Shown here: piece by piece, positions 1 to 8,331 of the stretch
How the letters are laid out: every line of letters starts with the position of its first letter
Position numbering within the stretch: position 1 is the stretch's first letter
Origin: Dyadobacter linearis
GTDB lineage: Bacteria > Bacteroidota > Bacteroidia > Cytophagales > Spirosomataceae
Assembly: GCF_907165045.1 (NCBI RefSeq)
Contig: NZ_CAJRAU010000011.1
Span: 62,001 to 126,000, forward strand
Direction of reading: 5' to 3'
Length of the DNA stretch: 64,000 nt
Translations under genes and position numbers: made by a program
The notes under the pieces: generated by a model
Databases searched by the model: none
What the model saw: the letters and a program-made list of their open reading frames with translations, nothing else
What the model was told of the DNA's origin: nothing

Positions 1-1646
1 AAAGCGCCAATCAGCAGCAAGGCACTGAAACCTAACAGGGCTTTCCCATAAGGCAAGCTGCGGTCAAGCGCTTTTTGATACCACCGGTTCAGGTGCTGCA
101 CCAGCCAGGAATCGTGCGATTGGCGTTGGAGCATTTTCTCTGAGGTCAGTAAGTAGCTGCACAAAACAGGGGTAACTGTCAGGGCTATAAAAAGCGAAGC
201 AAGCAGCGAAACAACAAAAGACACGCCCAGCGGCATCAATAGTTTGCCTTCCATGCCACCCAGGAAAAACAAGGGAAGGAAAGCCGCAATGATGATAAAT
301 GTGGCTGAGATCACCGATGCACGGATTTCAACCGAGGCGTTGTAGATCACATCAATGACCGGCGCCCGCTCTGAAATTGGCAGGCGGGCATTTTCACGGA
401 GCCTTCGATAGACATTCTCTACATCAATAATGGCATCATCTACCAGATCACCCACCGCAATCGCCATGCCGCCAAGCGTCATCGTGTTAATCGAAAAGCC
501 TAGCCAGCGCAGCGTAATGATGGAAACCAGAAGGGAAAGAGGAAGCGCAACCAGAGATACCACCGTGATCCGCACATTCATTAAAAAGAGCAACAGGATG
601 ATCACCACGAATATAGCTCCCTCCAAAAGTGTCCGCTGGATGTTGTCGATGGACGCCGTGATAAAATCAGCTTGCCGGAAGATCCGGGTGTTGATCTCTA
701 CATCGGCAGGCAGGTTCTTTTTCAGATCCAGGATTGCGGAATCAATTTGCGCGGTCAGCTCCAAAGTGTTGGTGTTGGGCTGTTTCATCACGGTCATGAT
801 GATGGCGGGCTCACCTTTCAATGATCCCGAACCGATCTTGGGGGCAGCCCCGACCGTAAGATCACCAACGTCAGATAAAAGCACCGGAAGCCCCTGGTTT
901 GTCTTGACAACACCGCTGGCGAGCTGCATGGTATCGTTTGTCCTGCCCATTCCACGCACCAGGTATTCATTACTGTATTGAGAGAGAAAACCTCCGGCAG
1001 CATTTCGGTTTGCATTGGTTGCCGCATCCATGATCTGGCTCAAACTCACCTGGCGGGCTTTCATTTTCAACGGGTCTAACAGCAGCTGGTACTGCTTGTA
1101 ATCGCCGCCGATGATCACCACCTGAGAGACACCTCCTGTCGCCAGTAGTCTGGGGCGCAGTGTCCAGTCGGCTAGTGAACGCAGCTCCATGGCTGGCGTC
1201 TTTTTGGCTGTCAAGCCAATGAGCATAATTTCGCCCATAATCGAAGATTGGGGTGCAAGTGTTGGCGCGCCTGCGGCTTGCGGCAGCTGGCTGGCAATGG
1301 TTTGAAGCTTTTCGTTGACAATTTGCCGGGCACGGAAGATATCAGTTCCCCAGTTAAATTCTACCCACACGATCGAGATTCCGGCAGACGAAGACGACCG
1401 CACGCGCCGGACGCTTGTAGCGCCGTTCACGGAAGTTTCAATGGGAAAAGTGACCAGCCGCTCGACTTCTTCGGGTGCCATGCCATGTGCTTCTGTGAGC
1501 ACGGCAACAGTTGGCGCTGTAAGGTCCGGGAACACATCGATTTCTGTGGTTGTGGCCGTATACCAGCCGCCAACCAGCAGCAAAAAAGCGCCAACCAATA
1601 CACCAAACCGGTTTTGCAGGGCTGTAAGGATTATTTTGTTCAGCAT
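1..1646 (-). CDS. Heavy-metal efflux RND permease (CusA/CzcA type), 3' end beyond window
   Basis: Inner-membrane proton-driven pump that exports metal ions together with the adaptor encoded just upstream. The ATG at 1646 begins MLNKIILTALQNR; about 548 N-terminal residues are present and the frame runs off the left edge, so the stop is not seen. TM1 is near residues 15-31. The porter domain carries EIDVFPDLTAPTVAVL near 35-50. The TM4 region (about 391-411) reads GGMAIAVGDLVDDAIIDVEN, with the acidic residues expected of the heavy-metal subfamily. Only 12 bases separate it from the adaptor stop, so the two are surely co-transcribed. The metal (Cu/Ag or Zn/Co/Cd) is not settled by the sequence. 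Confidence 0.93.
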   Translation of the reverse strand, partial: MLNKIILTALQNRFGVLVGAFLLLVGGWYTATTTEIDVFPDLTAPTVAVLTEAHGMAPEEVERLVTFPIETSVNGATSVRRVRSSSSAGISIVWVEFNWGTDIFRARQIVNEKLQTIASQLPQAAGAPTLAPQSSIMGEIMLIGLTAKKTPAMELRSLADWTLRPRLLATGGVSQVVIIGGDYKQYQLLLDPLKMKARQVSLSQIMDAATNANRNAAGGFLSQYSNEYLVRGMGRTNDTMQLASGVVKTNQGLPVLLSDVGDLTVGAAPKIGSGSLKGEPAIIMTVMKQPNTNTLELTAQIDSAILDLKKNLPADVEINTRIFRQADFITASIDNIQRTLLEGAIFVVIILLLFLMNVRITVVSLVALPLSLLVSIITLRWLGFSINTMTLGGMAIAVGDLVDDAIIDVENVYRRLRENARLPISERAPVIDVIYNASVEIRASVISATFIIIAAFLPLFFLGGMEGKLLMPLGVSFVVSLLASLFIALTVTPVLCSYLLTSEKMLQRQSHDSWLVQHLNRWYQKALDRSLPYGKALLGFSALLLIGA

Positions 1647-1658
1647 AATATTTCCGGC

Positions 1659-3173
1659 TTAATGTTCATGGCCATGGGCTGGCAAGGCACCTGAAAGTGA
1701 TGATAACCGGATCTGATAGCCGCCTTTGGTCACAACCCGCTCACCGGGCCGAACGCCCGAAAGGATCTGGACTTTTTCACCGTCCCTTTTGCCGGTCTTC
1801 ACCTCGCGCTTCTGGAAAGATTCACCCGCTGTTTGCACGTAGACATAAAAATTGCCTTGCTCTTCAATGAGTGCCGATTCCCGGGTAACCAGTGCAGTTG
1901 CCTTAGGTTGAGTTTTCAGCCAGACATTGACAAAAGTGCCGGGCAGCAGCTCGCTGGCATTGTTGACCTGCAACATCACTGGTAGATAGCCTGTCTGCGG
2001 GTCTGCACTTCGACCATAAGAAAGGATCTTCGCACCCAGCTGCTCGCCTGAGATCGTCTTATCATTATATGGGATACGGATGGATGCAGAGCGAAGTTGA
2101 CCGACAAGCCCTGCGTCTTTTTGGGAGACGTCCGCCCGAATGACCAGGCTTTGGTTTTTGGTGATTGTAAACAGGGACTCTCCCTGTGAAACATACTGGC
2201 CTGACTGTACCAACACGTTTCTAATAAAACCACTTGTGGGGGCTGGGATGGATTTACCGCCAACCTTGTAATTGGCAGACAAAGAGCTGAGCACTTTGCC
2301 GGTATTTTCAAACTCGGCCTTGCTGGCTTCCACTTCCCTGCCGGTGGTCAGCTGTTTGGCTATCAATTGTTGATCGCGTTCATAAGCAGCCTTTGCCCTC
2401 TCAAAGTCAGTCTGCGCTTTGGCAAGCTGCACGTCCAGGTTATTTTCCGTCAGCTGTTTTCCGTTGATGCTTAGCAGTGTTTGGCCGCTTTTAACGGCTT
2501 GACCACTTGCAAGGGGCCTGCTGCCCAGCTGCACAATGCCGTCAAGGGTTGCAGAGACCACGACTTCATCGCCAGGTGCGGGCTGGACTTGCCCGGTGGT
2601 ATAGATCACATCAGAAAACGGCTCGATACGCGCGGGCTCATTGGCAAAGTCCACCTTCCAGGCCTGTTCTTTCAGGTAGCTGATATCACTGCCCGTGGCC
2701 GCTTCTTCTGGCTGCGCTGCAATGGCCGTCTTTTCATCTGGATAAACCTGGACACTGTCAATCACGAGCTGATCGGTGTATAATTTGGTTTTGATGTCAA
2801 ATACCAGTTTCCCAATGCCCGCCGTAGCAGGCGTTAATGCCAGGCGGTAAATGCCGGGGGTACTTGGTTTGTCAGCCTTTTGCCTGATCCCTTTACCTGC
2901 CATTATCAGGCTAACGGTCACTGTACCCTGTGAGAGTGCCGAGAATTGTTCACCCAAAACTGTGACATGCGTTGCGAATTTAGAGGCCGAACCCACTACC
3001 AGTGGTTTGAACTCAACAAATACCTCACAGTACTGGCTGTATAAAGTGTAGGCCAGCGGCTCTAATCCGCCCGGCTCCTCATGGGGATGCCCATGCTCTT
3101 GTGGCTGTTCTTTTGGGTTACAGCTGCTGGTTAAGACAGCTGTAACCGCCAGAAATAAAATGAATTTATTCAT
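1659..3173 (-). CDS. RND efflux periplasmic adaptor lipoprotein (CusB/CzcB type)
   Basis: Membrane-fusion protein linking the RND pump to an outer-membrane channel. I chose the ATG at 3173 (MNKFILFLAVTAVLTSSC), which gives a lipoprotein signal with Cys18; the frame stays open further upstream but without signal character. Just after the Cys is a His-rich stretch (EHGHPHEEPGG), and the protein ends HGHEH; both could bind metal. The middle has a barrel-sandwich half motif (ATLDGIVQLGSRPLASGQ), a coiled-coil hairpin (AKAQTDFERAKAAYERDQ) and the returning half (IPAPTSGFIRNVLVQSGQ). At 504 residues it is long for the family because of an extra N-terminal domain. It lies between the His-rich lipoprotein gene and the pump gene. 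Confidence 0.9.
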   Translation of the reverse strand: MNKFILFLAVTAVLTSSCNPKEQPQEHGHPHEEPGGLEPLAYTLYSQYCEVFVEFKPLVVGSASKFATHVTVLGEQFSALSQGTVTVSLIMAGKGIRQKADKPSTPGIYRLALTPATAGIGKLVFDIKTKLYTDQLVIDSVQVYPDEKTAIAAQPEEAATGSDISYLKEQAWKVDFANEPARIEPFSDVIYTTGQVQPAPGDEVVVSATLDGIVQLGSRPLASGQAVKSGQTLLSINGKQLTENNLDVQLAKAQTDFERAKAAYERDQQLIAKQLTTGREVEASKAEFENTGKVLSSLSANYKVGGKSIPAPTSGFIRNVLVQSGQYVSQGESLFTITKNQSLVIRADVSQKDAGLVGQLRSASIRIPYNDKTISGEQLGAKILSYGRSADPQTGYLPVMLQVNNASELLPGTFVNVWLKTQPKATALVTRESALIEEQGNFYVYVQTAGESFQKREVKTGKRDGEKVQILSGVRPGERVVTKGGYQIRLSSLSGALPAHGHEH

Positions 3174-3189
3174 TGCTGTAAAAGGAATA

Positions 3190-3447
3190 TTAGTGCTTGT
3201 GATCATCTTCGCCATGCGGGTGTGCATGCGGCTTTTCTTTGGAAGCACTATCCGCGCTGGCATTGGCAGCACTGTCACCGGCTACGGTAAACTCCTCCTG
3301 TGCGGCAGTGCTATCAGCATGGTCAGCATGCGTCGAGCCATCAGCGTGTTGGTGCGAGCCTTCCTCATGGCTGTGATCGGATTCCTTTTTGTTACAGCTA
3401 AAAATGAGGCAAGAAGATATTGCTAGAAAAAAAGCGAGCTTTTTCAT
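3190..3447 (-). CDS. Small His-rich lipoprotein, probable metal-binding accessory of the efflux operon
   Basis: 85 residues. A lipoprotein signal peptide ends at LIFSC (Cys18), followed by a low-complexity acidic chain with 11 histidines, in clusters DHSHEEGSHQH, HADH and the C-terminal PHAHPHGEDDHKH. No fold is recognisable. The gene sits 16 bases upstream of the adaptor start in the same direction and is the first clear member of the efflux operon on this side. The composition and position suggest a periplasmic metal chelator or chaperone; that is an inference. The His tracts resemble those at both ends of the adjacent adaptor, so it may share ancestry with that N-terminal extension. Confidence 0.75.
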   Translation of the reverse strand: MKKLAFFLAISSCLIFSCNKKESDHSHEEGSHQHADGSTHADHADSTAAQEEFTVAGDSAANASADSASKEKPHAHPHGEDDHKH

Positions 3448-3611
3448 TTGGAAAATTCGGGAAAGGCACTTTTCCGGTCAATTAAATTGACGCGTTTAGG
3501 ACGGATGCAAGCTGTGACGCTTGTTTTATACAGCCTAGTGGGTGCGAAATGATAGAATAGTTGAATGGGCATGTGCCAGGACTGGCCATGCAAAAAGGAA
3601 CACTGCTGGGA

Positions 3612-4031
3612 TCAGCAGGTGAAAGAAGAAATCGGGGGAGCTCGTAGTTGCCGGAATGAAAACTGGTTCGGTGGTGCTTTTGCGCAGGTATACTCCGGCC
3701 AGTTTGACTGGGAAATCAAACTTAAAGCACCAAACTGGTAATCAGTGCTGATTACAGCAGCAGCTGAGAAAGAATCAACATTTAAATGCTGGTCCTGACC
3801 TTGATTAAAATAGATATTGCTGGTCTGGCCTGCGCCGTGTGAATGGGCAAACAAGCCTATTACATCAAAGTCAATTGCTTGCTTGTCGTGCTGATTACCG
3901 TCATGATCGTGGTCATGTTCATGATGCTCATGACGTGCGGCCTGTATATGGCGGTGGGGTACAAAGTCGTGCCCTGCCAACAAAATGTAGGCAACAGCAA
4001 ATAATATCCGACCAAGTAACCTTCCAGCCAT
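3612..4031 (-). CDS. Exported His-rich protein with HDFVPHRH motif, function unknown
   Basis: 139 residues starting MAGRLLGRILFAVAYILLAG, a signal peptide or membrane anchor, then HDFVPHRH and a second tract (RHEHHEHDHDHD). About 13 histidines lie in the chain. The C-terminal half has ordinary composition and a possible beta-rich segment. Small proteins with this H-D-x-x-P-H layout occur near Bacteroidota metal-efflux genes, from memory and without a firm family name. It is separated by about 160 bases from the downstream lipoprotein gene, so it may be first in the operon or separately expressed. The 3' end (TCAKAPPNQFSFRQL) looks less constrained. Confidence 0.6.
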   Translation of the reverse strand: MAGRLLGRILFAVAYILLAGHDFVPHRHIQAARHEHHEHDHDHDGNQHDKQAIDFDVIGLFAHSHGAGQTSNIYFNQGQDQHLNVDSFSAAAVISTDYQFGALSLISQSNWPEYTCAKAPPNQFSFRQLRAPPISSFTC

Positions 4032-4772
4032 AGAGGGTAAAGATAGGAATCAAATTCGAAAGAACCCGGCCATATGTCTTATTTGTCTTCCTACCTTATC
4101 TGCTTAGAAAATCGAAACATAAGAGGAATAGCAATTACAATTTAAGGTGGGGGTAGTTGAAGTAATATGAACCAAAACCCACTTTAGAACCGAGAAATAA
4201 GCAAATCTATAGAAATGAAAGGTTACAGTGATATTTCAGAAAAACGACCAGATTTTTACTCACTTGTAAGATATAGACGTAATCTATTAATAGTTACTTA
4301 AAGAGGAAGAATTGCTCAACTGAGGCCACCGGACTCGATAAATTCCGTCTTCGGCAAGGGTAGGAAACAGGCATAGTAATTTTTATATATAAGTTATTTA
4401 TATATCATACTGGCAAGACCTGGTGCATACCGTTATCAAGTAACATAGGCAACTTTATCTAATTGGATCAAAAAGAACAGTGTTAGAAGATATCGGAATG
4501 TAGCATAGATAGCGATAAATGATAACAGAGAAAGATAACACAATTTGAGAAAATTTCATTATCTGAGCATTGACCTGCTGAAGTCCGCGGGTAGATGCAG
4601 TTCCAATGGTTTATAATCGTTGATGTGAGCACCCGATGTCTCACGATTTTTTGAGATTTTATAAAGCGGTACCTTTGATATTCAATTTCTAATGATCTGA
4701 ACACAATTCACTAGTACAATGGAAGGCGTGTCTGGATCTTAAACTAAATTTTACAATGTTGCGCGTGCCTCT
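4032..4772. other. Gene-free AT-rich stretch
   Basis: About 740 bases between the divergent metal operon and the AraC gene. One 73-codon minus-strand frame (4483-4704) lacks a credible protein composition and is not called. A short AT palindrome-like tract (TATATAAGTTATTTATATA) lies near 4385-4405. No tRNA, terminator or known riboswitch is recognisable. It presumably holds promoters for both flanking genes. Confidence 0.5.
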
Positions 4773-5609
4773 ATGAAGTCCCAATTTACGATGCCTACCG
4801 TGCTAAAAATTAAAGATAAAATTCATCAAAGGAGCATTAAAATCGCTCCTTTTAAAAAGGACATCCGTAAAACCTTACCTCATAAACACAACAGTTATTT
4901 TGAGATCATTTATTTATCAGAGGGTACGGGCTTTCATTCTATTGATTCTATAAAATATCAGGTGCAACCGCCTGTCGTCTATACAGTCCGCAAAGAACAG
5001 GTGCATCACTGGGAACTGGAAAGCGAACCGGAAGGATATGTTTTGATTCTTAAGAAAGAGTTTCTCGATAACAGTTTAGACAAGCAGTTGAAAGATCTTC
5101 TTGCAAACATAAGTGCGTTTCCAAGCATTTGTCTAGCTGACCCACTCAGCATCACGCAATTATTCAAAATGCTGACAGACGAGTATGATCCGGAGCAAAG
5201 CAATAACACACCGGTAATAGAAGGGCTCCTTAAAGCGCTGCTTGCAAAAATCCTTCAGACAGGAAAGCCTTTACCGTCTGCCAAGGGTAAAAAAGATAAT
5301 CTTTTTCAAGAATTTCAGCAGCTGCTTACACAGGATAAATTACTTAAAAATAGCGTAGCCTTTTACGCTTTCCATTTAAATACCAGCCCGCAGAACCTGA
5401 ATGCAGCCTGCCGTAAATCCGCAGGGCAACCTGCTGCGCAAGTTTTGGCAGAGTTTATTATTAATGAAGCCAAACGCCTGCTGCTATATACAGATATGGC
5501 TGTATCTGAAATCTCCAATGTGCTGGATTTCAAGGATGATTCCCATTTTATCAAATATTTCAAGCGCCACTGTGGTCAAACGCCCAATGCATTCCGCGTA
5601 CTTGTTTAG
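4773..5609 (+). CDS. AraC-family transcriptional regulator
   Basis: 278 residues with the usual two-part layout: an N-terminal cupin-like sensor (KTLPHKHNSYFEIIYLSEG near 34-52) and a C-terminal AraC double helix-turn-helix at about 190-278, including AVSEISNVLDFKDDSHFIK and the terminal GQTPNAFR signature. An alternative ATG lies at 4791 (MPTVLKIKD); the choice does not touch a domain. It stands 110 bases upstream of a six-gene rightward transport block and is the obvious candidate regulator of it. The effector is unknown. Confidence 0.88.
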   Translation: MKSQFTMPTVLKIKDKIHQRSIKIAPFKKDIRKTLPHKHNSYFEIIYLSEGTGFHSIDSIKYQVQPPVVYTVRKEQVHHWELESEPEGYVLILKKEFLDNSLDKQLKDLLANISAFPSICLADPLSITQLFKMLTDEYDPEQSNNTPVIEGLLKALLAKILQTGKPLPSAKGKKDNLFQEFQQLLTQDKLLKNSVAFYAFHLNTSPQNLNAACRKSAGQPAAQVLAEFIINEAKRLLLYTDMAVSEISNVLDFKDDSHFIKYFKRHCGQTPNAFRVLV

Positions 5610-5719
5610 TATATACCATTCTATTTTCAAATAGACCACCGCTATATTTTCTGATTGTGCGAAATTTGCTACCATCTAATGGTGTATCAGACTATTCTTT
5701 GGTCAAACTGGCAATTTCT

Positions 5720-6145
5720 ATGTTTCAGAAAATAATACAAACCGATTTTTCCAAGACAACACTGATCATCCGCCTGATGGTTGGTGTGGTATTTCTTTCT
5801 GAGGGCATTCAAAAATTCCTGTTTGCCGACGCGCTCGGCAGCGGAAGGTTTGCAAAAATTGGGTTGCCAAATCCTGAATTTTTAGGGCCCTTTGTTGGAG
5901 GCTTTGAGATTGTTTGCGGGGCGCTGGTGCTGATGGGCTTTCTGACAAGACTGGCCTCTTTCCCACTGATGATTATCATGGTGGTAGCTATCGCAACTAC
6001 CAAATCCGAAGTATTGGCCAATGACGGGTTCTGGGAAATGATGCATGGCAGCCGGACGGACTGGGCCATGCTGCTTGGGAGCATATTCCTGATCATCGAG
6101 GGCGGTGGTAAATGGTCGGTCGATAAAAACCTAACGGCCCGTTAA
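5720..6145 (+). CDS. DoxX-family membrane protein
   Basis: 141 residues from the ATG at 5720 (MFQKIIQTDFSKT); a longer frame from a GTG at 5657 adds a tail with no membrane or signal character. Four membrane segments are visible, starting with LIIRLMVGVVFLSEGIQKFL, the DoxX/SURF4-like hallmark, and FVGGFEIVCGALVLMGFLTR. DoxX proteins are often linked to redox stress and thiosulfate or quinone metabolism, but this one has no defined substrate. The stop overlaps the next start (TAATG), giving translational coupling to the TauE-like permease. Confidence 0.85.
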   Translation: MFQKIIQTDFSKTTLIIRLMVGVVFLSEGIQKFLFADALGSGRFAKIGLPNPEFLGPFVGGFEIVCGALVLMGFLTRLASFPLMIIMVVAIATTKSEVLANDGFWEMMHGSRTDWAMLLGSIFLIIEGGGKWSVDKNLTAR

Positions 6146-6918
6146 TGGAAATACTTATCCTTTCCGTTGCAGCTTTTCTGGTTTCTATCCTTACCTTCTT
6201 TTCAGGTTTCGGGTTAGGAACCATCCTCACACCGGTATTCATGATTTTCTTTCCGGTGGATCTGGCCATAGCACTTACAGGCATTGTTCATTTTTTCAAT
6301 AATGTTTTCAAACTCGTCCTGGTCGGCGGCAAAGCCGACAGACAGGTATTGATCCAATTCGGCATCCCGGCTGTAATTGCCGCTTTTGCGGGCGCTTATC
6401 TGTTGCTGCGGATCACCGACACACACCCACTCTTTTCTTACAACCTCGTAGGCAGGAACTTTGAGGTGTATCCGGTCAAACTGATCATTTCTATTCTGCT
6501 GATCACATTCGCCATCATAGATCTGCTGCCTTATTTCGGCCGGTTGCAGTTTGGTAAAGATAAGCTGGCACTTGGCGGCGTATTGAGCGGATTTTTCGGC
6601 GGATTATCCGGAAATCAGGGTGCGCTGAGAAGCGCATTTTTGATTAATGCCGGGCTCTCCAAAGAAGCATTTGTGGCCACCGCGGTAGTTGTATCGACTT
6701 TTGTGGATTTCACCAGGCTTTCTGTTTATGCGACCAGGTTTACCAAGGCGGGCTTACAAGAGAACATCACATTGGTGGTAGCTGCAACGCTGTCGGCCAT
6801 TGCAGGAGCATATCTGGGAAACAGGTTACTTAAAAAAGTCACACTGAAATTCATCCAGACATTGGTTGCATCCATGCTGATTTTGATTTCCCTGGCACTC
6901 GGTGCGGGGCTGATATAA
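6145..6918 (+). CDS. TauE/SafE (TSUP) family permease
   Basis: 257-residue polytopic protein of the sulfite exporter TauE/SafE family, which moves small organosulfur or sulfur oxyanions or related anions. Two repeated membrane bundles are visible: FFSGFGLGTILTPVFMIFFP near 20-39 and, in the second half, GGVLSGFFGGLSGNQGALRS near 145-164, the family's paired glycine motif. The start overlaps the DoxX stop by one base, and a TolC gene follows after 15 bases. A DoxX plus TauE pair ahead of an RND pump suggests a stress module; the substrate is not deducible. Confidence 0.85.
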   Translation: MEILILSVAAFLVSILTFFSGFGLGTILTPVFMIFFPVDLAIALTGIVHFFNNVFKLVLVGGKADRQVLIQFGIPAVIAAFAGAYLLLRITDTHPLFSYNLVGRNFEVYPVKLIISILLITFAIIDLLPYFGRLQFGKDKLALGGVLSGFFGGLSGNQGALRSAFLINAGLSKEAFVATAVVVSTFVDFTRLSVYATRFTKAGLQENITLVVAATLSAIAGAYLGNRLLKKVTLKFIQTLVASMLILISLALGAGLI

Positions 6919-6933
6919 AACTAAATTCTTTCC

Positions 6934-8331
6934 ATGAAACCAGTTATTAGAAGGAAGAAAACGAGGCATAACCAGACAAAGCTTTTTTTGCTTCATGGTT
7001 TGTTGATGCTGTTGACGGTAAATGCCCTCGCCCAGCAGCCTGCTACTTTGACAGAACTATTACAGATGGCTGAAAGCAGCTATCCCCTGTTAAAATCAAA
7101 GAAACTGGACGCTCAGGCCGCCCAGAAGGCGGTTGACGTAAGTAAGTCCACATTTATCCCGTCAATGGATGCAGCCTATCAGCTCAATTATTCAACCTAT
7201 AATAACATCACCGGAATGTCCTATCCCGGCCAGCTTCTTCCAATCAGCGGCCCGCCGTCCACTGATAATCAATACGGGGGCGTATTTGGCAGTGCTACAA
7301 GTCTGTTGCTTAACTGGCAGCCAATTACTTTCGGCCAGCGGAAATCACAGGTTGACTTTGCAAAATCAGGAGCTAAATATGCCAGTGCAGATGCGGCCAA
7401 TGAAATATTTCAGCACAAAATTAAAGTAGTCAATGCCTATCTGGAACTACTGACCCTGGATGAGCTGGCAAAAGTCTATGACAACAACCTGAAAAGACTA
7501 GAATCGAATCTTTTAAATGTACAGTCGCTGGTAGAAAGCGGGATAAGGCCTGGCGTCGATTCCCCGCTGCTGAAAGCAGAAGTGTCCAGGGCAACGGTGG
7601 AACTTCTCAATCATAAAAATAAACAAGCACAGGCGCGGATCGGGTTATCCGAATTGCTGGTGGCCGATGTAAACAATAGCTTCTCAGATACACTGTTTTT
7701 TGACAAATTGCCTCAAACGGCCTATACCTCCGATTCGATTAAACACCCGCTGGCTGAGCTTTACCAGGCCAGTAATGAAATAAACCTTGCCAAAAAGAAT
7801 GTACTCTCCAAAATGAGTATGCCTACTTTGGGCGTCTGGGGTACTACCTACGCAAGGGGTTCGGGCATTTCTTACGACGGCACTTTAAAATCAACGGATG
7901 GCCTGGGTTTTCAGCGCTTCAATTACGGGGTCGGATTTCAGCTCAGCGTACCGCTTCTTGCTTTTGCCCGCGCCAGGCCGCAGTTGCAGCAGCAGGATTT
8001 TGTGATCAGTGCCAGTCAGCAGAAAATGGAAGGCATTGCCCTGCAATTAAAAAAGCAGCAAGAATTAGCAGATACGACCCTGGTGAGCGCATTGGCAGTA
8101 ACCCAGGAAAGCCCGCTTTATCTAGAATCAGCACAGTTCTCCTATAAAGCTGTCCAATCCCGCTACCAGTCGGGCCTGGCGAATTTATCCGATCTTTTTC
8201 AGGCCCAGTATGCTCTGGTAAAGGCGGAAACGGACTACAAACTGGCCTATATGGGTGTCTGGAAAGCACTTCTTTTTAAAGCAGCCGTTCAGGGTGATCT
8301 AAACCTATTTATCAATCAGGTTAAATTATGA
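6934..8331 (+). CDS. TolC-family outer-membrane efflux protein
   Basis: 465 residues. The N-terminus (MKPVIRRKKTRHNQTKLFLLHGLLML) carries a rather long basic region before a signal sequence ending near ALAQQ. The mature part has the paired TolC helical repeats; examples are LLQMAESSYPLLKSKKLDAQ near 44-63 and FSYKAVQSRYQSGLANLSDL in the second half. It forms the outer-membrane duct of the tripartite pump encoded next. Its stop overlaps the pump start by four bases (ATGA). Confidence 0.9.
   Translation: MKPVIRRKKTRHNQTKLFLLHGLLMLLTVNALAQQPATLTELLQMAESSYPLLKSKKLDAQAAQKAVDVSKSTFIPSMDAAYQLNYSTYNNITGMSYPGQLLPISGPPSTDNQYGGVFGSATSLLLNWQPITFGQRKSQVDFAKSGAKYASADAANEIFQHKIKVVNAYLELLTLDELAKVYDNNLKRLESNLLNVQSLVESGIRPGVDSPLLKAEVSRATVELLNHKNKQAQARIGLSELLVADVNNSFSDTLFFDKLPQTAYTSDSIKHPLAELYQASNEINLAKKNVLSKMSMPTLGVWGTTYARGSGISYDGTLKSTDGLGFQRFNYGVGFQLSVPLLAFARARPQLQQQDFVISASQQKMEGIALQLKKQQELADTTLVSALAVTQESPLYLESAQFSYKAVQSRYQSGLANLSDLFQAQYALVKAETDYKLAYMGVWKALLFKAAVQGDLNLFINQVKL

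Noticed and set aside
430..981. 183-codon plus-strand frame within the RND gene
   Set aside because: It is a shadow on the opposite strand of a clear pump gene whose frame runs off the window edge.
4483..4704. 73-codon minus-strand frame in the gap before the AraC gene
   Set aside because: Composition is not protein-like, no start context, no recognisable motif; the region is AT-rich and non-coding.
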